From assembly GCF_032854445.1 (NCBI RefSeq), contig NC_088300.1, forward strand, positions 58,438,984 through 58,502,983: DNA of 64,000 bases, written 5' to 3'. Positions 11,287 through 26,039 of the stretch are shown piece by piece. This stretch comes from Liolophura sinensis. Its lineage: Eukaryota > Mollusca > Polyplacophora > Chitonida > Chitonidae. The first letter of the stretch is position 1. Each line of letters starts with the position of its first letter. The notes under the pieces were generated by a model. The model searched no databases and had not been told where the DNA came from. It saw nothing but the letters and a program-made list of their open reading frames with translations. The position numbers and the translations under genes were made by a program.

Positions 11287-14200
11287 TAACAGAATATTTA
11301 AATGTTTGCATTGCGTTGGGGATTCGTTGAGTTTCGTATGGTATCAATTTGAACTCACGACTTTGCATATGAGAAAATTACTTGCCACAGGCCCCTGGTT
11401 TACTCCAGGCAAGCCCAATTCGTTAACCCATATAAAATCGACGGCCGTTGTACAAGTGAAACGTTAATCGTTGAGAACTATGTTCAACATGTGAAAACAC
11501 TGGAAACTCACTGGAGGCGCTGTCCTTGTCAAACCCATACACAAAACCTATGTTTTAACATGTAGAAAATCTTCTTACTGTAAATTATGATGTAATGATG
11601 TCTGCAAGATACAATCAGATGTGATTGAAAACGTGTACATATTAGTCGTACGTGAAAAGACAGCCAGCAATGCGGGTGGCCGTCGGTTTATTTACGGATT
11701 AATTACTACATTCGCGCAAGATTTAAATTCTCCAAGGCAACGGCGTTTTGGGGGGAGGGGGTACAACATCAAGCTTGCATTTAGGCCTACTATGTGAACA
11801 TTAATTAAAACGAATTGGCGAATCTATGCAATACGGACTTGAAAAAGAGGTTCTTCTTAAAGATGTTCGAGCACCCAGTGTAATTTTGCGTGACGTTTAA
11901 TATAGCCGCTATGTCTGAATAGTATCTGGAAACCATGGCCTGGTTTCACGACGCACTCTTGACGTTATGTTCACTTAACTACCACGGCAACCAGTGCTGT
12001 GGGCATTACGTCGTCATGGTAGACGCGAACTCGTAACCCTTAAGAGAGCTTGGTAAAACTGAGCCATACATATACCTTACTATATAGTGTGTGGTCGCAA
12101 AGAAGTCAATTATAACAACCTCAGAGATTTTTTGCTTTTAAAAATATCTTTATTTTCATGTACAAAAGTATCACATCCCATACGTCTTATTTACAGTATT
12201 TACACATGCAGATATACATATGATCCCTATACATATCAATGCAAGACTTTATGTACGTGAAAGGCTATGCTGTAAATATCTATCGGTAAATTGCGCAGCA
12301 ACAGTGTAGAGATGTCATAAATCACAGAAAAGAACCGACAGTCACATGACAGATGACTTAAACAAATGGTGTTTCAACATACAATCCCCTTTCGTATAAG
12401 CGTCCCTCTATATATGTCCGTATAACCTGTAAATAACGGCTTCCTGCATGTAAACTTTTGCCACGGCGGACGTATCGTCTTGAAGGAATGTGTACCTTAA
12501 CTAATATCGTACCAGTAAGGATTTGGCCTATTAGTACACACAATTAACAATAGGCTACTGTAGACAACTACTGTAATTAGCAAGACTGTGTATACAGGGA
12601 ATTTTAGTCCAATATTTGTGTACTCTAGTCAAAATAAAACTGAAATTACAAGTCAACAGATGCATTTTCCTTAAATTAATGGGCAGGACTAAACATTAAC
12701 CAAATCAAAATCAAAAACCATTGATTTATAGCGCTCGTAAGTTCTCTTATTTCATTACTATGTCATGGCAGGTCAGAGTCATACATGTATATTTTTATCG
12801 GTAACATCCCACACCATTAACATATGTTTAACTGTAGCTCTTTAACGAAGTCGCCTGCTAAAAGCAAAGTTTGCGGAGCTGTGATAAACTTTAGAGTTAG
12901 GCGAATTACAAAAAGAAAACAACAGGAAAACAAATGTGGCATATTACAAGGCACATCTGACAACATTTTATGGGTAAAAGAAAAAAAAGGAATACCTTTC
13001 ACTGATTTAAAGGGCAGTCGGTGAAGTTAATGGACAATGTAATCAAATGCTGGGATAACAGAAGTTCCTACAGGTAAAATAAACAAGGGTATTAGCATCC
13101 ATATGTACAGGAACGTGTACAGTAAATGTCAGACTGATCTTTAGCGTTCATGATAGGACGTCATGTAAGCGTTAAGTTCTCGTTTGGCAATCTTCCCATA
13201 ACCTCCGGGAGATGTGAACTGATTTCTGACCGGATTCTGCCCACGACTCCTGGTTAACTCTCGGTTAACGTATATTATGTAATATGATACAGATTATGTT
13301 CTGTGGTTATCCATGTGTTTAGGGTATGTCCCACTGTTTTTTTGTCCCCATAAGGTTATAACAGCGACTTTTTAAGCTCAAGACTGAACAGGAAAATATC
13401 GGTCATCTTGGAGCAGAGCCAATACATTTTTACTTTTGTTACTATTTCTGCACCTACGTGATATACAAAATCATGATGCAACCATTTTTTACCTTGCAAT
13501 TAAAGTCAACAGTGTACGAGATTACCTCTCTCGATTTTCCCCTCAAGAAATCTACCGCCACCCAGTTCAACCAACAGAACACCGCCAAACCGCTTTTTCT
13601 AATGCCCATTTCCCCCATAGCAACAGATAATTGTGAAGGCATTCCAACCTAACCTTACAAACCCCTTCCAACAAATGTCAGAGATACAACTTTAATGGGT
13701 ACACTTATTATCCCACTAAAATGATCATGAAACTAAGCAAAAGAATGTTACAGATTCACACAGCTCTGCAGTTACATTATGCTGCCAATAAAAACACACA
13801 AAAAGATAAATACAAATGCGAACAATGCATCAAATCAAATTTCTGTATTTCCTGTCTGCCGATTGTGGTTAAAATCTAATCATTTGTTTCAATAAACTAG
13901 GACATAGAGAAGGACATTTTATATGGGTGTGTGTCGGAGTTGATTGGATGGAGTTAATATAAATTCTTCGAGGCAAAAACACCTGTAAGAGAAGTTAAAT
14001 TCAATCTGAAAACCTCCATCTGAAGAAACTAAAATATGTTACAACGAACAACTGTCTACAGCTTTTCAGCGTACTTATCCTATGTCAAGAGAGAGAGAGC
14101 TTAAGTAATGTTTAAAGTACCTAAAATTTCCCAAGGAATGTCATGTGAACAAATATTGTATCTATCTCTGAATGTACATAGTGGTGTTACTGAGCAAATT

Positions 14201-14503
14201 TTGTTCATAAATCAGATCCGGGAGTAAGCTAGGCCTAATGTCTAGGCTGCTTCAAAAGACAATTCCGATCATCACTACAAGGAGAAAATTGGGTTAACAT
14301 GTGATGGTGAGGTCTATCTTCACTGGCTTCCAATTTCTCAAAGAAAGCTCAATTCAACACAAAGTATGCCTTCAACGTCACTTTACATCACGCTTAACTG
14401 TACAGAATTCATTGATCCTTGAGAATAACCTGGAGTGCAAAGCTGAAACTGGTATTTCTTTCCATGGAAAAACTGGAATTTTGCACTACTTGGATTTTCT
14501 GCT
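11287..14503. other. Intergenic, with a possible minus-strand polyadenylation signal
   Basis: No coding exon is recognised. TTTATT at 12149-12154 (AATAAA on the minus strand) sits in a context resembling a gene 3' end, so an alternative, longer 3' UTR of the GLYAT-like gene is possible but unproven. Confidence 0.35.
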
Positions 14504-14509
14504 TTTATT
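14504..14509 (-). terminator. Candidate polyadenylation signal of the GLYAT-like gene
   Basis: AATAAA on the minus strand, about 300 bases past the stop codon at 14807-14809. It is one of several possible sites and there is no transcript evidence. Confidence 0.4.
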
Positions 14510-14806
14510 GTATGGTACAAAATGCTATTATGTACAGAAGTCAGGAAAGATGGATCATGACAATGGGTGCAATGAACAAGGATCGGTTATATTGAGCACA
14601 GGAGCCATTTGATATCTTTTTAAACCCACATACTTTTAACCAAAAATCTTATATCCACTTTCTGTCTGTCACATTGGTTTCACCAATATAAGTTGTCTTG
14701 AAAGTGGCGAGTCAAACTGTATGGTGAACCACACATATATACTAAGATGTCACTGCCACAAACTGGAGTAGCTAAGGGTACTGCTGGCTCCTGTGTTTCA
14801 TCTACA

Positions 14807-17800
14807 TCAAATAAGAGGTAGTTCTACTTTAGGCTTCCCATTGGGCAGTAACATACTTGTGGGTGTATGCTGTACCCATGTCGTGTCCCCACTAGGTACC
14901 CAACGGAACCCTAACTTCTGCATCATGTTAATCGCTGGTGTATCATTGGTCACTGTATACACGTATGGCACGTGACCTTTCTTCATGACCTTGCGGGTCA
15001 GATCCTGCATGACCATGATGCCGTAGCCTTTCCGTCGATGGTCGGGTTTCACAAAAAGTCCCCCCATGGATCCATAGTTCTGGAGCCAGGCATAAGCCAG
15101 GACCTCTCCATCAGAGTCCATCAGGCAGGAACTTTCAAAGTTGTCCAGTAACATGGACATGAGTTTCTGAGATTGTTTCTCCTGCTCTGTCTGACCTGAC
15201 GAGTACCACTGTTTACTCAGGTATTTTGCCTGGGATGGCTCCAAACATGCCAGGTGCAGTTTCTTTGGAACTCTGAAAAGTAGGGGTCAAGTGTAAGGGA
15301 AATGGGTTCATTGCAAAAGGTATACCTGCATGTACAAAGCAGGTACACCGAACACAAATATTTTTTCCACACTCCAGTTTATGTAAAGAATAAGTTTTAA
15401 ATGTACTGAGATAAATGGATGAAACACATTCATTGTAAACTGTTATCAATTTGTTGCCTAATCTTACAAAACTGATGGAATGTTTGGAAGAACCTGTATC
15501 TATGTGCTCAAGATTTTTTACATGCACTCGGAAATAAATCTATGTAACCCATAAAGCCAAAATGTACCAGGTACAAACTAAGCCATATTGGCTGCCAAGG
15601 CAAACAACGGCCATCAGACATATGTACATGTAGTAAGTCAGTAAGTGAAATCTTGAAAACAGCTCAAACCTGTTATGTAATCAAACTGGTCAATGGCAGC
15701 ATTGCTTGGGTGGATCAGTTCCACAAGAGCACTGGCATTGGCAAATATCAATGGTGCACACCATTATTTGTAACTTGTCTCACTTTGACAACCTTTGCAG
15801 CTAATGTCTAACATGCCAAAAAGTAAAGTTGATGCCTCACTGTAGAATGGTGTACACATCAAATGATCAGTGAAGTTGATTGGTTGGCCCAGGTTATTTA
15901 ATAATTACTGAAAACACTTGGTATAACTGTTGGTCCAAATCATATATAAATTTTTTTCCGCTGTCAGTACAAATTTCAGACAGTTATATCTGCCATTCAT
16001 CAAAACTTACTCAGGTGGAGGAGGTGGATCCTTCTGTTGCCATGCATACATGAAACACTGGTTCTGATTGGACAAACTCCCGCCATTTTTTTTGCTGACT
16101 TCCTTCAGGGTACATGTGAGATCATAAGGAATTCCTACAATGTATACAAGAAAATACTTTTGATATATCCTGAAGCAAACCAGATATTTACATAACTACA
16201 TAATTTGATATACAAAAATATGTTCACAATTCTGCAATCATAAGTAATGCTTGTGATATATAAATAAAGATACACTGTTCTTGATATCTTACAAATTTAC
16301 AGCCTATTATTAAAACATATATTATTTAAAATTTAAAAAATACTAATGTTTTTATTTGACACAATTGAGTATTCTACTTTAGTCCTAATTTAGTTGAATA
16401 AAGGCTATAATGAGTTCATCCCTGTGGATGATAAAATGACCTTTAAATTTTACTCCCTTCTAAAACTCTGTATGTACTGTATATACATATCCTTAACGTA
16501 TACAAATAGGCCTCTACTAAAACAAGATATATTCAACTTGTTTTCATTCTTGATAAAGTGCTGACTGTAATTAAGAAGACTGTGGAACTAACTTAGTTTT
16601 GTAGTACAGGCATTCTGTGAGTACATTCATGTAGAACCTCCAATAATCAGAGAGAAAGTACTTTTCACCAATGTTTATTATCAATACAATGAGCTCACCA
16701 TTCATTTCTTCAGAGGAAAAAAGTTTGTTTCATAGAAAATATGGTGCATGTATTTAGCAATGTATAGCCTTTAACACAAAATGTTGATCAAATACAATGA
16801 CAGCTAAATACTGCTGATTTCAAAAACACTTTCAAAATTTATATAACTGAGATGTTTTTCGAAATGCTATTTTTTTAACATTTTCACAGATGTATTGTTC
16901 AAGTCCACAATACACCATCCTAACTACAAAAAAAGAAACGAAAAAAAAAAACGGTTCCACAGATTTCAACATCTGTGGCATGTTGTCTCAAAAAAGAGAT
17001 ATTAAAGGAGAAAATTAGAAAAATTTCTAGAGGGTCCTCATATAATACAAAATTTGCAATCTGTGACTCCTCATGAATCCTATGATTATATTTTTAAAAT
17101 TTTATTTGATTGAATTTTTCACTCACACAATGTCATCCATACAGGTTTAGCAAGTTTCTGGCAAACTTTCCAACATTTAATGTACATGTGATATCAGTGC
17201 AAAGCAAATGGTCTACAGTGAAATTCATGCATGGCCATGCATATAACAGAATGACATCAATGGCTGATATCATCAGTGCTCCGAGAACAATTGCAGCAGG
17301 AGTGGCCTCTTCCAATCAAAACAAACAAGACAAGTTTTTTCCTAACTTCATGTGATTTCTGACTCATACTGTTATGTAGCATGTGATATGTCTGTGCAGA
17401 CGGACTCCATCTTGGAACAATTAATAACATTCAAGCAATGAGCAAAAAATCTAAATCCCTTTCAGTATACCTGTTACACAACACAACGGCCATCCTTAAA
17501 AGCACATGTGAAAGAATTGTTTGTGAGGGGAAATCTTGACAGCACTGCTCTGTTACAATCAACCTTCTCCATTAAGATGTCATGGTAAATAAGTGTTAAT
17601 GCTTATGGGCCTTTGTGAAAGGCAAATGTCGCTATTACATTTACCTTCTGCAAAGCTTTCAGGTTACGTAAGAGCTGAACATGGAAGTAAAAACTAGAGT
17701 GCTGTTGTCTTGTTTATCGTGTTTACATGTCACGGGCAAACAGAGACCTAAGTAATATATATAGCCCAACACAAACGGCAAACTTTCAAGTCACCGAAAG

Positions 17801-20800
17801 AGTTACATGTAAATATAATAGTGTATGAAGAAGTATATATGATCACTTCAAGGTATAATCAATAAAGCTTTGAACCATAAATTACAAACATTTGCAGCAG
17901 CATGGCCAGACCTCAGCCCAGGACCACACAACCATCATCCAGAGAGTCTACATCGTCACCTATAGGAAAGTGTCATCAGCTCAATTTATGCTAAATTCTT
18001 TGTCTTCAACATAAATTTATTTTTCTACAAGAAAAACTATATGGCTGTCCAGGGCTTCCTGTGGGTCAGCATTTTTTTTAGCCGGTCACTTTAGCCACTC
18101 ATTAGATTTTGTGGCAAATACTATTTTTCTTTATCTTTTGTAATCATCATCTGATTGAATGGAGGCAGTATCCATGACTCTTGTAGGTCTCCATCTGTAA
18201 TTTGTTTTTGTCTGTCTTGGTGTAGCTGCTAGAATCAGTTTGGTCTCATCCAGCTATATCTGAAGTTTATCAACCATTACATTTAGAACAACTGCCCTCA
18301 AAATAATGGACCAATTCTTGGTAGCATGTTTTTGTATTTTGAAAAAAAAAATTAATTGTTTTTTCAACCTGTAGGATTCTGGTAAAGTACTAGGAAAATT
18401 TCGCCAGGTAGATTTTGAATAAAGTTTGTATTTTTTCTTAAGTAAATACATGTGTCACCAAAAACATTCCCATTTTTTCAATTTCGCCATTTCAAAAATT
18501 TGTTCTACGTTTGCAACAGTGGGGAGTGCCAGTGGAAGCCCTGGCCGTTACTAGTCTCCTTGATGCTCAGAGAGCTAGAACACTTTACATTTTACACAGA
18601 TAAACATCATACCAGATACTGTTATCCTAGCCAATTAAAAATGAGATCCTTGTGATTAGAATTTTGCTCAAAATAAAAGCTGGTTACCAATTAAGGGAAA
18701 AGTTTAATCCAGGTCACAACAAAAAAACTATGTAGATGTATGTACATTCAGGCTCAACTGCCATTACACATAAGGCATATTGTTACAAAATAGTTCTCCA
18801 CAATCACTTCTAGCCACAATTGTATTTTACCTAAAAATTTGCCTGAACAGTTGCATTTTTAGAAGCAAATAAAGGTCATAAAATATTATTTTTTGGTCGG
18901 TAAAACTTACATTTTTCTGTAGGATATCATTTTACCTTTGAAACAAACCTGACACACCTTTGACACAACTTTCTACAATCAGTACACCTCTAAGAATCAG
19001 ACAACATAAGCTCATTTTAGGTCACATATAGTACATGAAATATTGCTGAGTTTGCATAAAACCAGAACCATTTACTGTTTAATCACAGCTATCACTGATT
19101 TATAAGACTGAGAATGCATACCTGAGAGAATACCCGGCTTGCTCCAGTTGATTACACCTGGTCTTTGTATGAAGTACTTTAAAGCTTTTGTGCTATTTGT
19201 GTGACAAATGTATGTTGATTTTAGAAACTCTGGAACCTGAAAAACAAGCACAAAACTCAAAATCATTTCAATTATTCCACATATATGTAGCCCAGCTTTG
19301 CTTATTAATTACATTATATAGTCTATATATAAATACCTTCAGGTAGTAAGCATTTAGCTACCTGTATATTCATCTATTTTACTTTCCAGTGATGAGAAAT
19401 CTATGTCAGTGCCACAATGACAAGGTGATGCAATCGGACACTCTCACTTTCAGTGGAGATGTACCTAATAATGATTAATGTCACCAAACATATATGTAAG
19501 CTTCAGAGAATGTTGCTAGAGGCCATGTGACAACAATACTTCCTTGTAGTCTGAGGATTAAATAAATGCACAGAAGATTTACTTCTATAACAGTAAATCG
19601 GGATCCTATCCTGTGTCCGCATTTACCACAAAGCGCGTAACACATGTGTATGTGCGTAGGTTATAAAACTGCTTTTGTGTATAAATTCAATACTGAAATA
19701 CAATTCTGTGCACATACAATACGACATACCTCACACCAGCTTTAAAGCAAAGATTTTAAATCTATGAAAACAGAATATTCAATTCTTTACACTTTACACT
19801 GTGAAACTTGAAGTTGTGCATATATCTATTGGTTGTAGAGTGTTAGTACTGATTTTAAGCATGTAATGCCAGTAAACCTTTTGCTACAATTCAGACTACA
19901 ACATGATGTTTAAGTACATAGCACAAGACAGTATGAGATTGTAAAAGTTTACATCACATGTGACATAAAGCAAATGTAACAGAATTCATACCCATTGCCT
20001 ACCCATCTACACATGATATATGGTGATATTCCCAAACACTACATTGTTCAAATGATCACTCCAGCTGATTCTGATCAAGAGTATCTGACCATTTACAGCA
20101 AACAAGCCTGTCTAGATACCATGCCTGCGCAGTGTCATTTCTAGTGCTGAGATAGGCACAAGCAGGGCATATTGACCATTTTTCATGTAGGAATACATAC
20201 CAGTAAGCAGTGGTAGCTAGGTCTGCAGAACACAGCACAGTGACCTTATGACAGCTGAACAACAGATATTAGCTTAAATCAGTGCCCCTGATCGATCAAT
20301 GGTAGATAATGCGCACAAAATTATCCACAGATTTAACCAGAGTTAAATCTGTTTAAATAATTTATATGGTAAACTTAGTATCAAGGGCAATCCTGCTGGC
20401 ACATCATCAGTCATGTTTGACTGTTCAGTGTACTGTAATTCCTCAACCTTTTCACATGTTTGCAAAGTGTTGAGTCAAACATATTATGAAGGCATATATC
20501 TCTGTAGACTGATAATATTACACTTTTTGCAAAGCCCTGGAATTGGCAAATTAAATCAATGTAGTTTTCCTTAAAAAGATCTACTTAAAATTTGCATAAA
20601 TTGCACTGGAAGTTGCTCTTTTCATATGCAAAAAGGTTGAGAAATTAAGTACATGCACATGTAGGTCATCCTTATATAGAATTTATAGTTGTTAATTTAA
20701 CAATGGCATGAATTTTAATCTCATAACAGGTATATAAAATTGTGAACAAAACAATTCTCTATTTAAAATGAACTTGAAGTACTTGTATATGAAACTTTGC

Positions 20801-23800
20801 CAAACATGTAAATATACACTATATGTGTGTTTGAACAGTGCTTAAAAAACTGACGATTTGTTCTGTAATTTAAATTATCGTGTGCTAAATATAACTGATA
20901 TTCGGGCTGTGTTAGTTCACTCACTCACATTTCCCTGATGCAATCTACTTGCATTTTAGTTTTGCTTCATTTACTTATTTATTTATTTTTTGGTCTGTTG
21001 AACATATACACCTTGTAAATGTATAAAGAGAAGAAAACATAAAAATGATTCCAAAATCCGATGAAAGAGCATCAAAACTTATTTGCATATATGGCCTGTA
21101 ATATTTTTCCAATCACTTTTTTTCAGGAAAAAGGGTATTTGAATATATTTTTGTGTGGTGGGTATTTGGGACGACCTTTTGTCATTTCACAATAATATTC
21201 CAAATAAGGACATCATGCATGATGTCTAATTTGAATGAAAATTTGTTGTTTGTATCTAAACACATGTATTTAATCTGAATTTTGATAATATCAGCCTTCA
21301 GAGTGCCTCCCTGCAAATATATAGGAGAAAATATAGGTTATTCAGAAAAATATAGGAGAAATATAGGAATATTTCCCGGAAAATATAGGTGCATACAGGA
21401 ATCTCCAGACATAATTCTGAGACCTACGGATGACATATTATGAATTTAATTGATAGAATATTTCATAGCTCATCCATGATGTGTATTTATTGCACTACTG
21501 GTACATTCAGTCTGAATTAAAAAAAATGTAGCAATGAAAAGAGAACACAGCTGGAAATATTTGTGTACAGTCAGAAGAGGCCAATAAATGGCTAGTTGAA
21601 GACGTTCTAAAGAACATAAATAAAAACATGTACACAAGTTTCAGGGAAATTGTTGCAATACTTTAGCAGGAGTTAAATGGACAAACTCCGTGTACATGAA
21701 AATCCATTATTGCACAGAGTACATGTACCTGAACCAGAGCAATTATGAGATAATTACCCAACTGTAAACTTAAGCATGCATAAGTTTAGATGATACGGAA
21801 GATGCGTGCAAAGTATGAAGGAAGTAAGTTCAGTACTTCAGGAAGAGCTGCATGGACAAAATCTAAATATATGCCAAAAACCACTACGCAAAAGTTCTAC
21901 ATTGGGGTATTTATGAAAATAATGAAGTCAACTGCTAATAGCATACACACGTTCAAATGATAGGGAAGATGTATGGTAAGTTTCATCAAATCAGTGCAGT
22001 AGTTTTGTAGGACACGCATGGCCAAAATCAGACAGACAAAGAGATTCCAGTAGTCCTCTGCCTCTCCAACCCTCCTAACTTTGTTAAGGAGCACATAAAA
22101 ATTTCCCTAACAGCCTACACGTCTTTATTATTATCAATGATGCCTTTTTTCAGGACGGCCTCATATAAGTCAAAGAATTCTTGAGAATGGTATCAAAAAT
22201 CAAATGAATAAATGAGGCACAATGGGGACAAAGTCATGAATGTGCGATACAATGCAGCAAGGACAAAATATCACCATTGTATGCCCTTGTCCTTGCAGGC
22301 AATAAATGAGGCACAATGGGGACAAAGTCATGAATGTGCGATACAAGGCAGCAAGGACAAAATATCACCATTGTATGCCCTTGTCCTTGTAGGCAATAAA
22401 TGAGGCACAATGGGGACAGTCATGAATGTGCGATACAATGCAGCAAGGACAAACATCTCCCTTGTATGCCCTTGTCCTTGTAGGCAATAAATGAGGCACA
22501 ATGGGGACAGTCATGAATGTGCGATACAATGCAGCAAGGACAAAATATCACCATTTTATGCCCTTGTCCTTGTAGGCAAAAAATGAGGCACAATGGGGAC
22601 AGTCATGAATGTTCAGTACAATGCAGCAAGGACAAACATCTCCCTTGTATGCCCTTGTCCTTGTAGGCAATAAATGAGGTGCAATGGGGACAGTCATGAA
22701 TGTGCGATACAAGGCAATAAGGACAAAATATCCCCCTTGTATGCCCTTGTCCTTGTAGGCAATAAATGAGGCACAATGGGGACAGTCATGAATGTGCGAT
22801 ACAATGCAGCAAGGACAAGCATCTCCCTTGTATGCCCTTGTCCTTGTAGGCAATAAATGAGGTGCAATGGGGACAGTCATGAATGTGCGATACAAGGCAG
22901 CAAGGACAAAATATCACTCTTGTATGCCCTTGTCCTTGTAGGCAATAAATGAGGCACAATGGGGACAATCATGAATGTGCAATACAAGGCAGCAAGGACA
23001 AACATCTCCCTTGTATGCCCTTGTCCTTGTATGCAATAAATCAGGCACAATGGGAACAGTCATGAATGTGCGATACAATGCAGCAAGGACAAAACATCAC
23101 CCTTGTATGCCCTTGTCGGCAATAAATGAAGCACAATGGGGACAGTCATGAATGTTCAGTACAATGCAGCAAGGACAAAACATCACCCTTGTATTCAATT
23201 GTCGTTGTAGGCAATAAATGAGGCACAATGGGGACAGTCATGAATGTGCGATTCAAGGCAGCAAGGACAAAACATCACCCTTGTATCACCTTGTCGGCAA
23301 TAAATGAAGCACAATTGGGGCAGTCATTAATGTTCAGTACAATGCAGCAAGGAGAAAACATCACCCTTGTATGCCCTTGTCGGCAATAAATGAAGCACAA
23401 TGGGGACAGTCATTAATGTTCAGTACAATGCAGCAAGGACAAAATATCACCCTTGTATCACCTTGTCGGCAATAAATGAGCTCTATGCAGGAAAAATGAG
23501 AATGCAGATGTACAAAGAATACACATTAACCAGTTAAGTCATCACTTTTGTAACTGACTGTAATAAGCAGACATGCAAGACATCAACAATGGAACATCTT
23601 GTCACCATTGTGATTTGCATCTATGTAAAAACCTGAGCATTATATATGTACCTGTGCTTGTAGTAGTTTTTGAAATATCACCCTTAAAATATACATGTAC
23701 CTTACCACTGATTGACTTTTTCAGTAATTAACACACACCTATGGAGGTCTACCTCATGCTATTGTGCTTTACTTGTATGAAATACCACAATTCACATTTA

Positions 23801-25960
23801 CCTTAACATTGAATAGACAGGAACATTGGAAATTCTGAGTTGAATTTACGTTACAATTTATTAAGAAAGCAAAACATGCATTGATGAAAATACTCTGTTG
23901 TAACTGTTGTTTGATGTAAATGTCATGGGTATAAATTAAGCTCCTGATGGAGCCTACATGGAGTTGGTACCAAAAAAATTGACAGTGACAGCAAATTTTG
24001 AGCTGGTTTTGATAAAAACATAGGAAATATAGGAATTTTTCAGCAAATATAGGAAAATATAGGATTGTCTGGAAAACGTAGGAAATATAGGGACACTCTA
24101 AGGCCTGTAATATTTTTGAATATATTAAAATCACACGTATGATCAAAAATCCATGGTGAACACATCTCTTAGCTGAAAAGCTCACATTCTAGTGTAAATA
24201 TATTTATTAAACGTGTGCTCATTTACAACATCATTACACAAAGACTATATATAGCAAAAGGTGGTCCCGAGTATCCACCGCACAAAAATTATTTTCAAGT
24301 GTCTTTTTCGCTTTAAAGAAAAATCTAAAAAACTATTGAAGGCCACATTTACGACTAACCTTTTGCACTCTTTCATCTAAACTTTACGTTATTTTTATGT
24401 TTTCTCCACCTTTAAGATATCTAGGCTACCCTGAAGAAGGAGGGGCCAAGATTCAAGCATGTACTTCTCTCTTACCTTTGCATTATCAGGCTGAGGTCGT
24501 CCTATTACACACTTCCAATTTGGCCAGTTATCTGTGATGATTTCAAATCCAGGGCATTTCCCCTTCACCATGCGGTCAACCACATAAAATATCTGAAACA
24601 AGGAAAGAAAGTATTTTGATTTGTGATCTGGTTTTATTACTTTCGGCACCAAGTTGTGTCTGCTAATTTAGTGACATGAGTATCTCAGTCAAGTCAGTCC
24701 TGTTTGATAAGGATAAGGCCATATGGCTAGGGTGCGGATTACATGGAAATTATAGAGGCAGAGATAAGCTGATAACAATTGCATGTACTTCTCTTTAACC
24801 ATATGCAAGTTACAGAGCTGATATGTGTAAATAGAGTTCATTGAGTGCACAAGTTATATAGCCAACTGGACAGAGTGTTCATGCTCAACATGGAAGTGTT
24901 ATATGTCAACCTCCTGTCATACATGTACTTCAGATATATAAACTGATTCAAAAACAATGGCATCTCATTATCACCAACTGATCAGATTTATGAGGCCTAC
25001 CAAAATCAAAATGTCTAAAATTGCATTTTCAGCTTGAAGTAGCTTAAGACATATATGAACAGAATTAAAGTAGTTTTAATGATAGTCATGGATATACTGT
25101 ACATGTAAGGAATGTAAACTATGTATCAATCCATATACAACTACAAGTATGCAGGAAGACATTATTTTATTTAATTACTTTTTTACATGTATTTGATTAC
25201 AGCCTTGTCCAAGGAACTTGACAAACATTCTGACATAAAGCTGCACTAAAAAAAGCAGGAGCTGGATTTGAACTATCCACCTCACTCACCAAAGGATACA
25301 ATCATCCTCCAGTACTGCACCCCACTGACACCTTGGACAATTTGTATGCAAGGCTGATACACTTTAGTGCACAAAGTATGCAGAAGCATAAAGCAAGATA
25401 GGAGTTTATCCATGTAAATTTATACAGCCTGTCATGCATTTCCAGTATTATTCTAAATCAAGAGGAAGTATCTGTTTGTTTATTATGATTCAAAATTTTA
25501 AAATATTAATATCTTTTCTTAATCATTGTATATATGATTGCATGATGATTCTACTCAAATAAAAATCGAGCTGAAATGACATACTGATTTAAAGTAAAGT
25601 TGCCCTCTCTTTCCAAAAATACAATAAAGTGCTCCTGACATGCATGACAACATGTAAATAACAAACACAATGAACTGTTTAACTGTAGTAAAACTGCATG
25701 TGCGCTCAACTGAAATGTCTAGCATTCCTAAACTATCTAACATCAAATTTATAATCAAAAGTGTTAAAAGTCAACAGATGGAATGTGACACCTTGTATTT
25801 TATGGCTGGACTGGATTTAAATCCTCCAGTGACACCCAACAGACTACCACCTTTTCTTCTTCTACAGACTTATCTTTGACCATTTTCACAATGCTATTCT
25901 CTATAGCTATAAGTACACAAGTTTCTGTTTACCAATACCAGATATGTGGTGTCAAAGCAT

Positions 25961-26039
<79 letters not shown>

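Larger units (their letters stand above)
21292..24107. mobile_element. Candidate 2.8-kb non-autonomous DNA transposon (GLYAT-like intron 2)
   Basis: The left edge reads CAGCCTTCAGAGTGCCTCCCT. The right edge, on the reverse strand, reads CAGGCCTTAGAGTGTCCCT, an imperfect inverted terminal repeat. TAATAT lies directly outside both ends (21286-21291 and 24108-24113), consistent with a 6-bp target duplication. Clusters of AAATATAGG-type motifs lie just inside both ends (about 21316-21390 and 24018-24093), in the same orientation. The interior holds degenerate repeats and the 92-bp minisatellite. There is no transposase, so the superfamily is unknown. The 6-bp flanks are AT-rich, so chance is possible. 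Confidence 0.5.

Noticed and set aside
22548-22968. Minus-strand frames with repeated C-P-x-C and H-x-C motifs, like a zinc-finger protein
   Set aside because: They lie entirely in the 92-bp minisatellite. The Cys and His come from the repeated unit and shift frame between copies.
23769-24185. 138-codon minus-strand open frame at the right edge of the 2.8-kb element
   Set aside because: It crosses the element end and the AAATATAGG cluster, with composition dominated by AT-rich codons. No transposase motif is seen.
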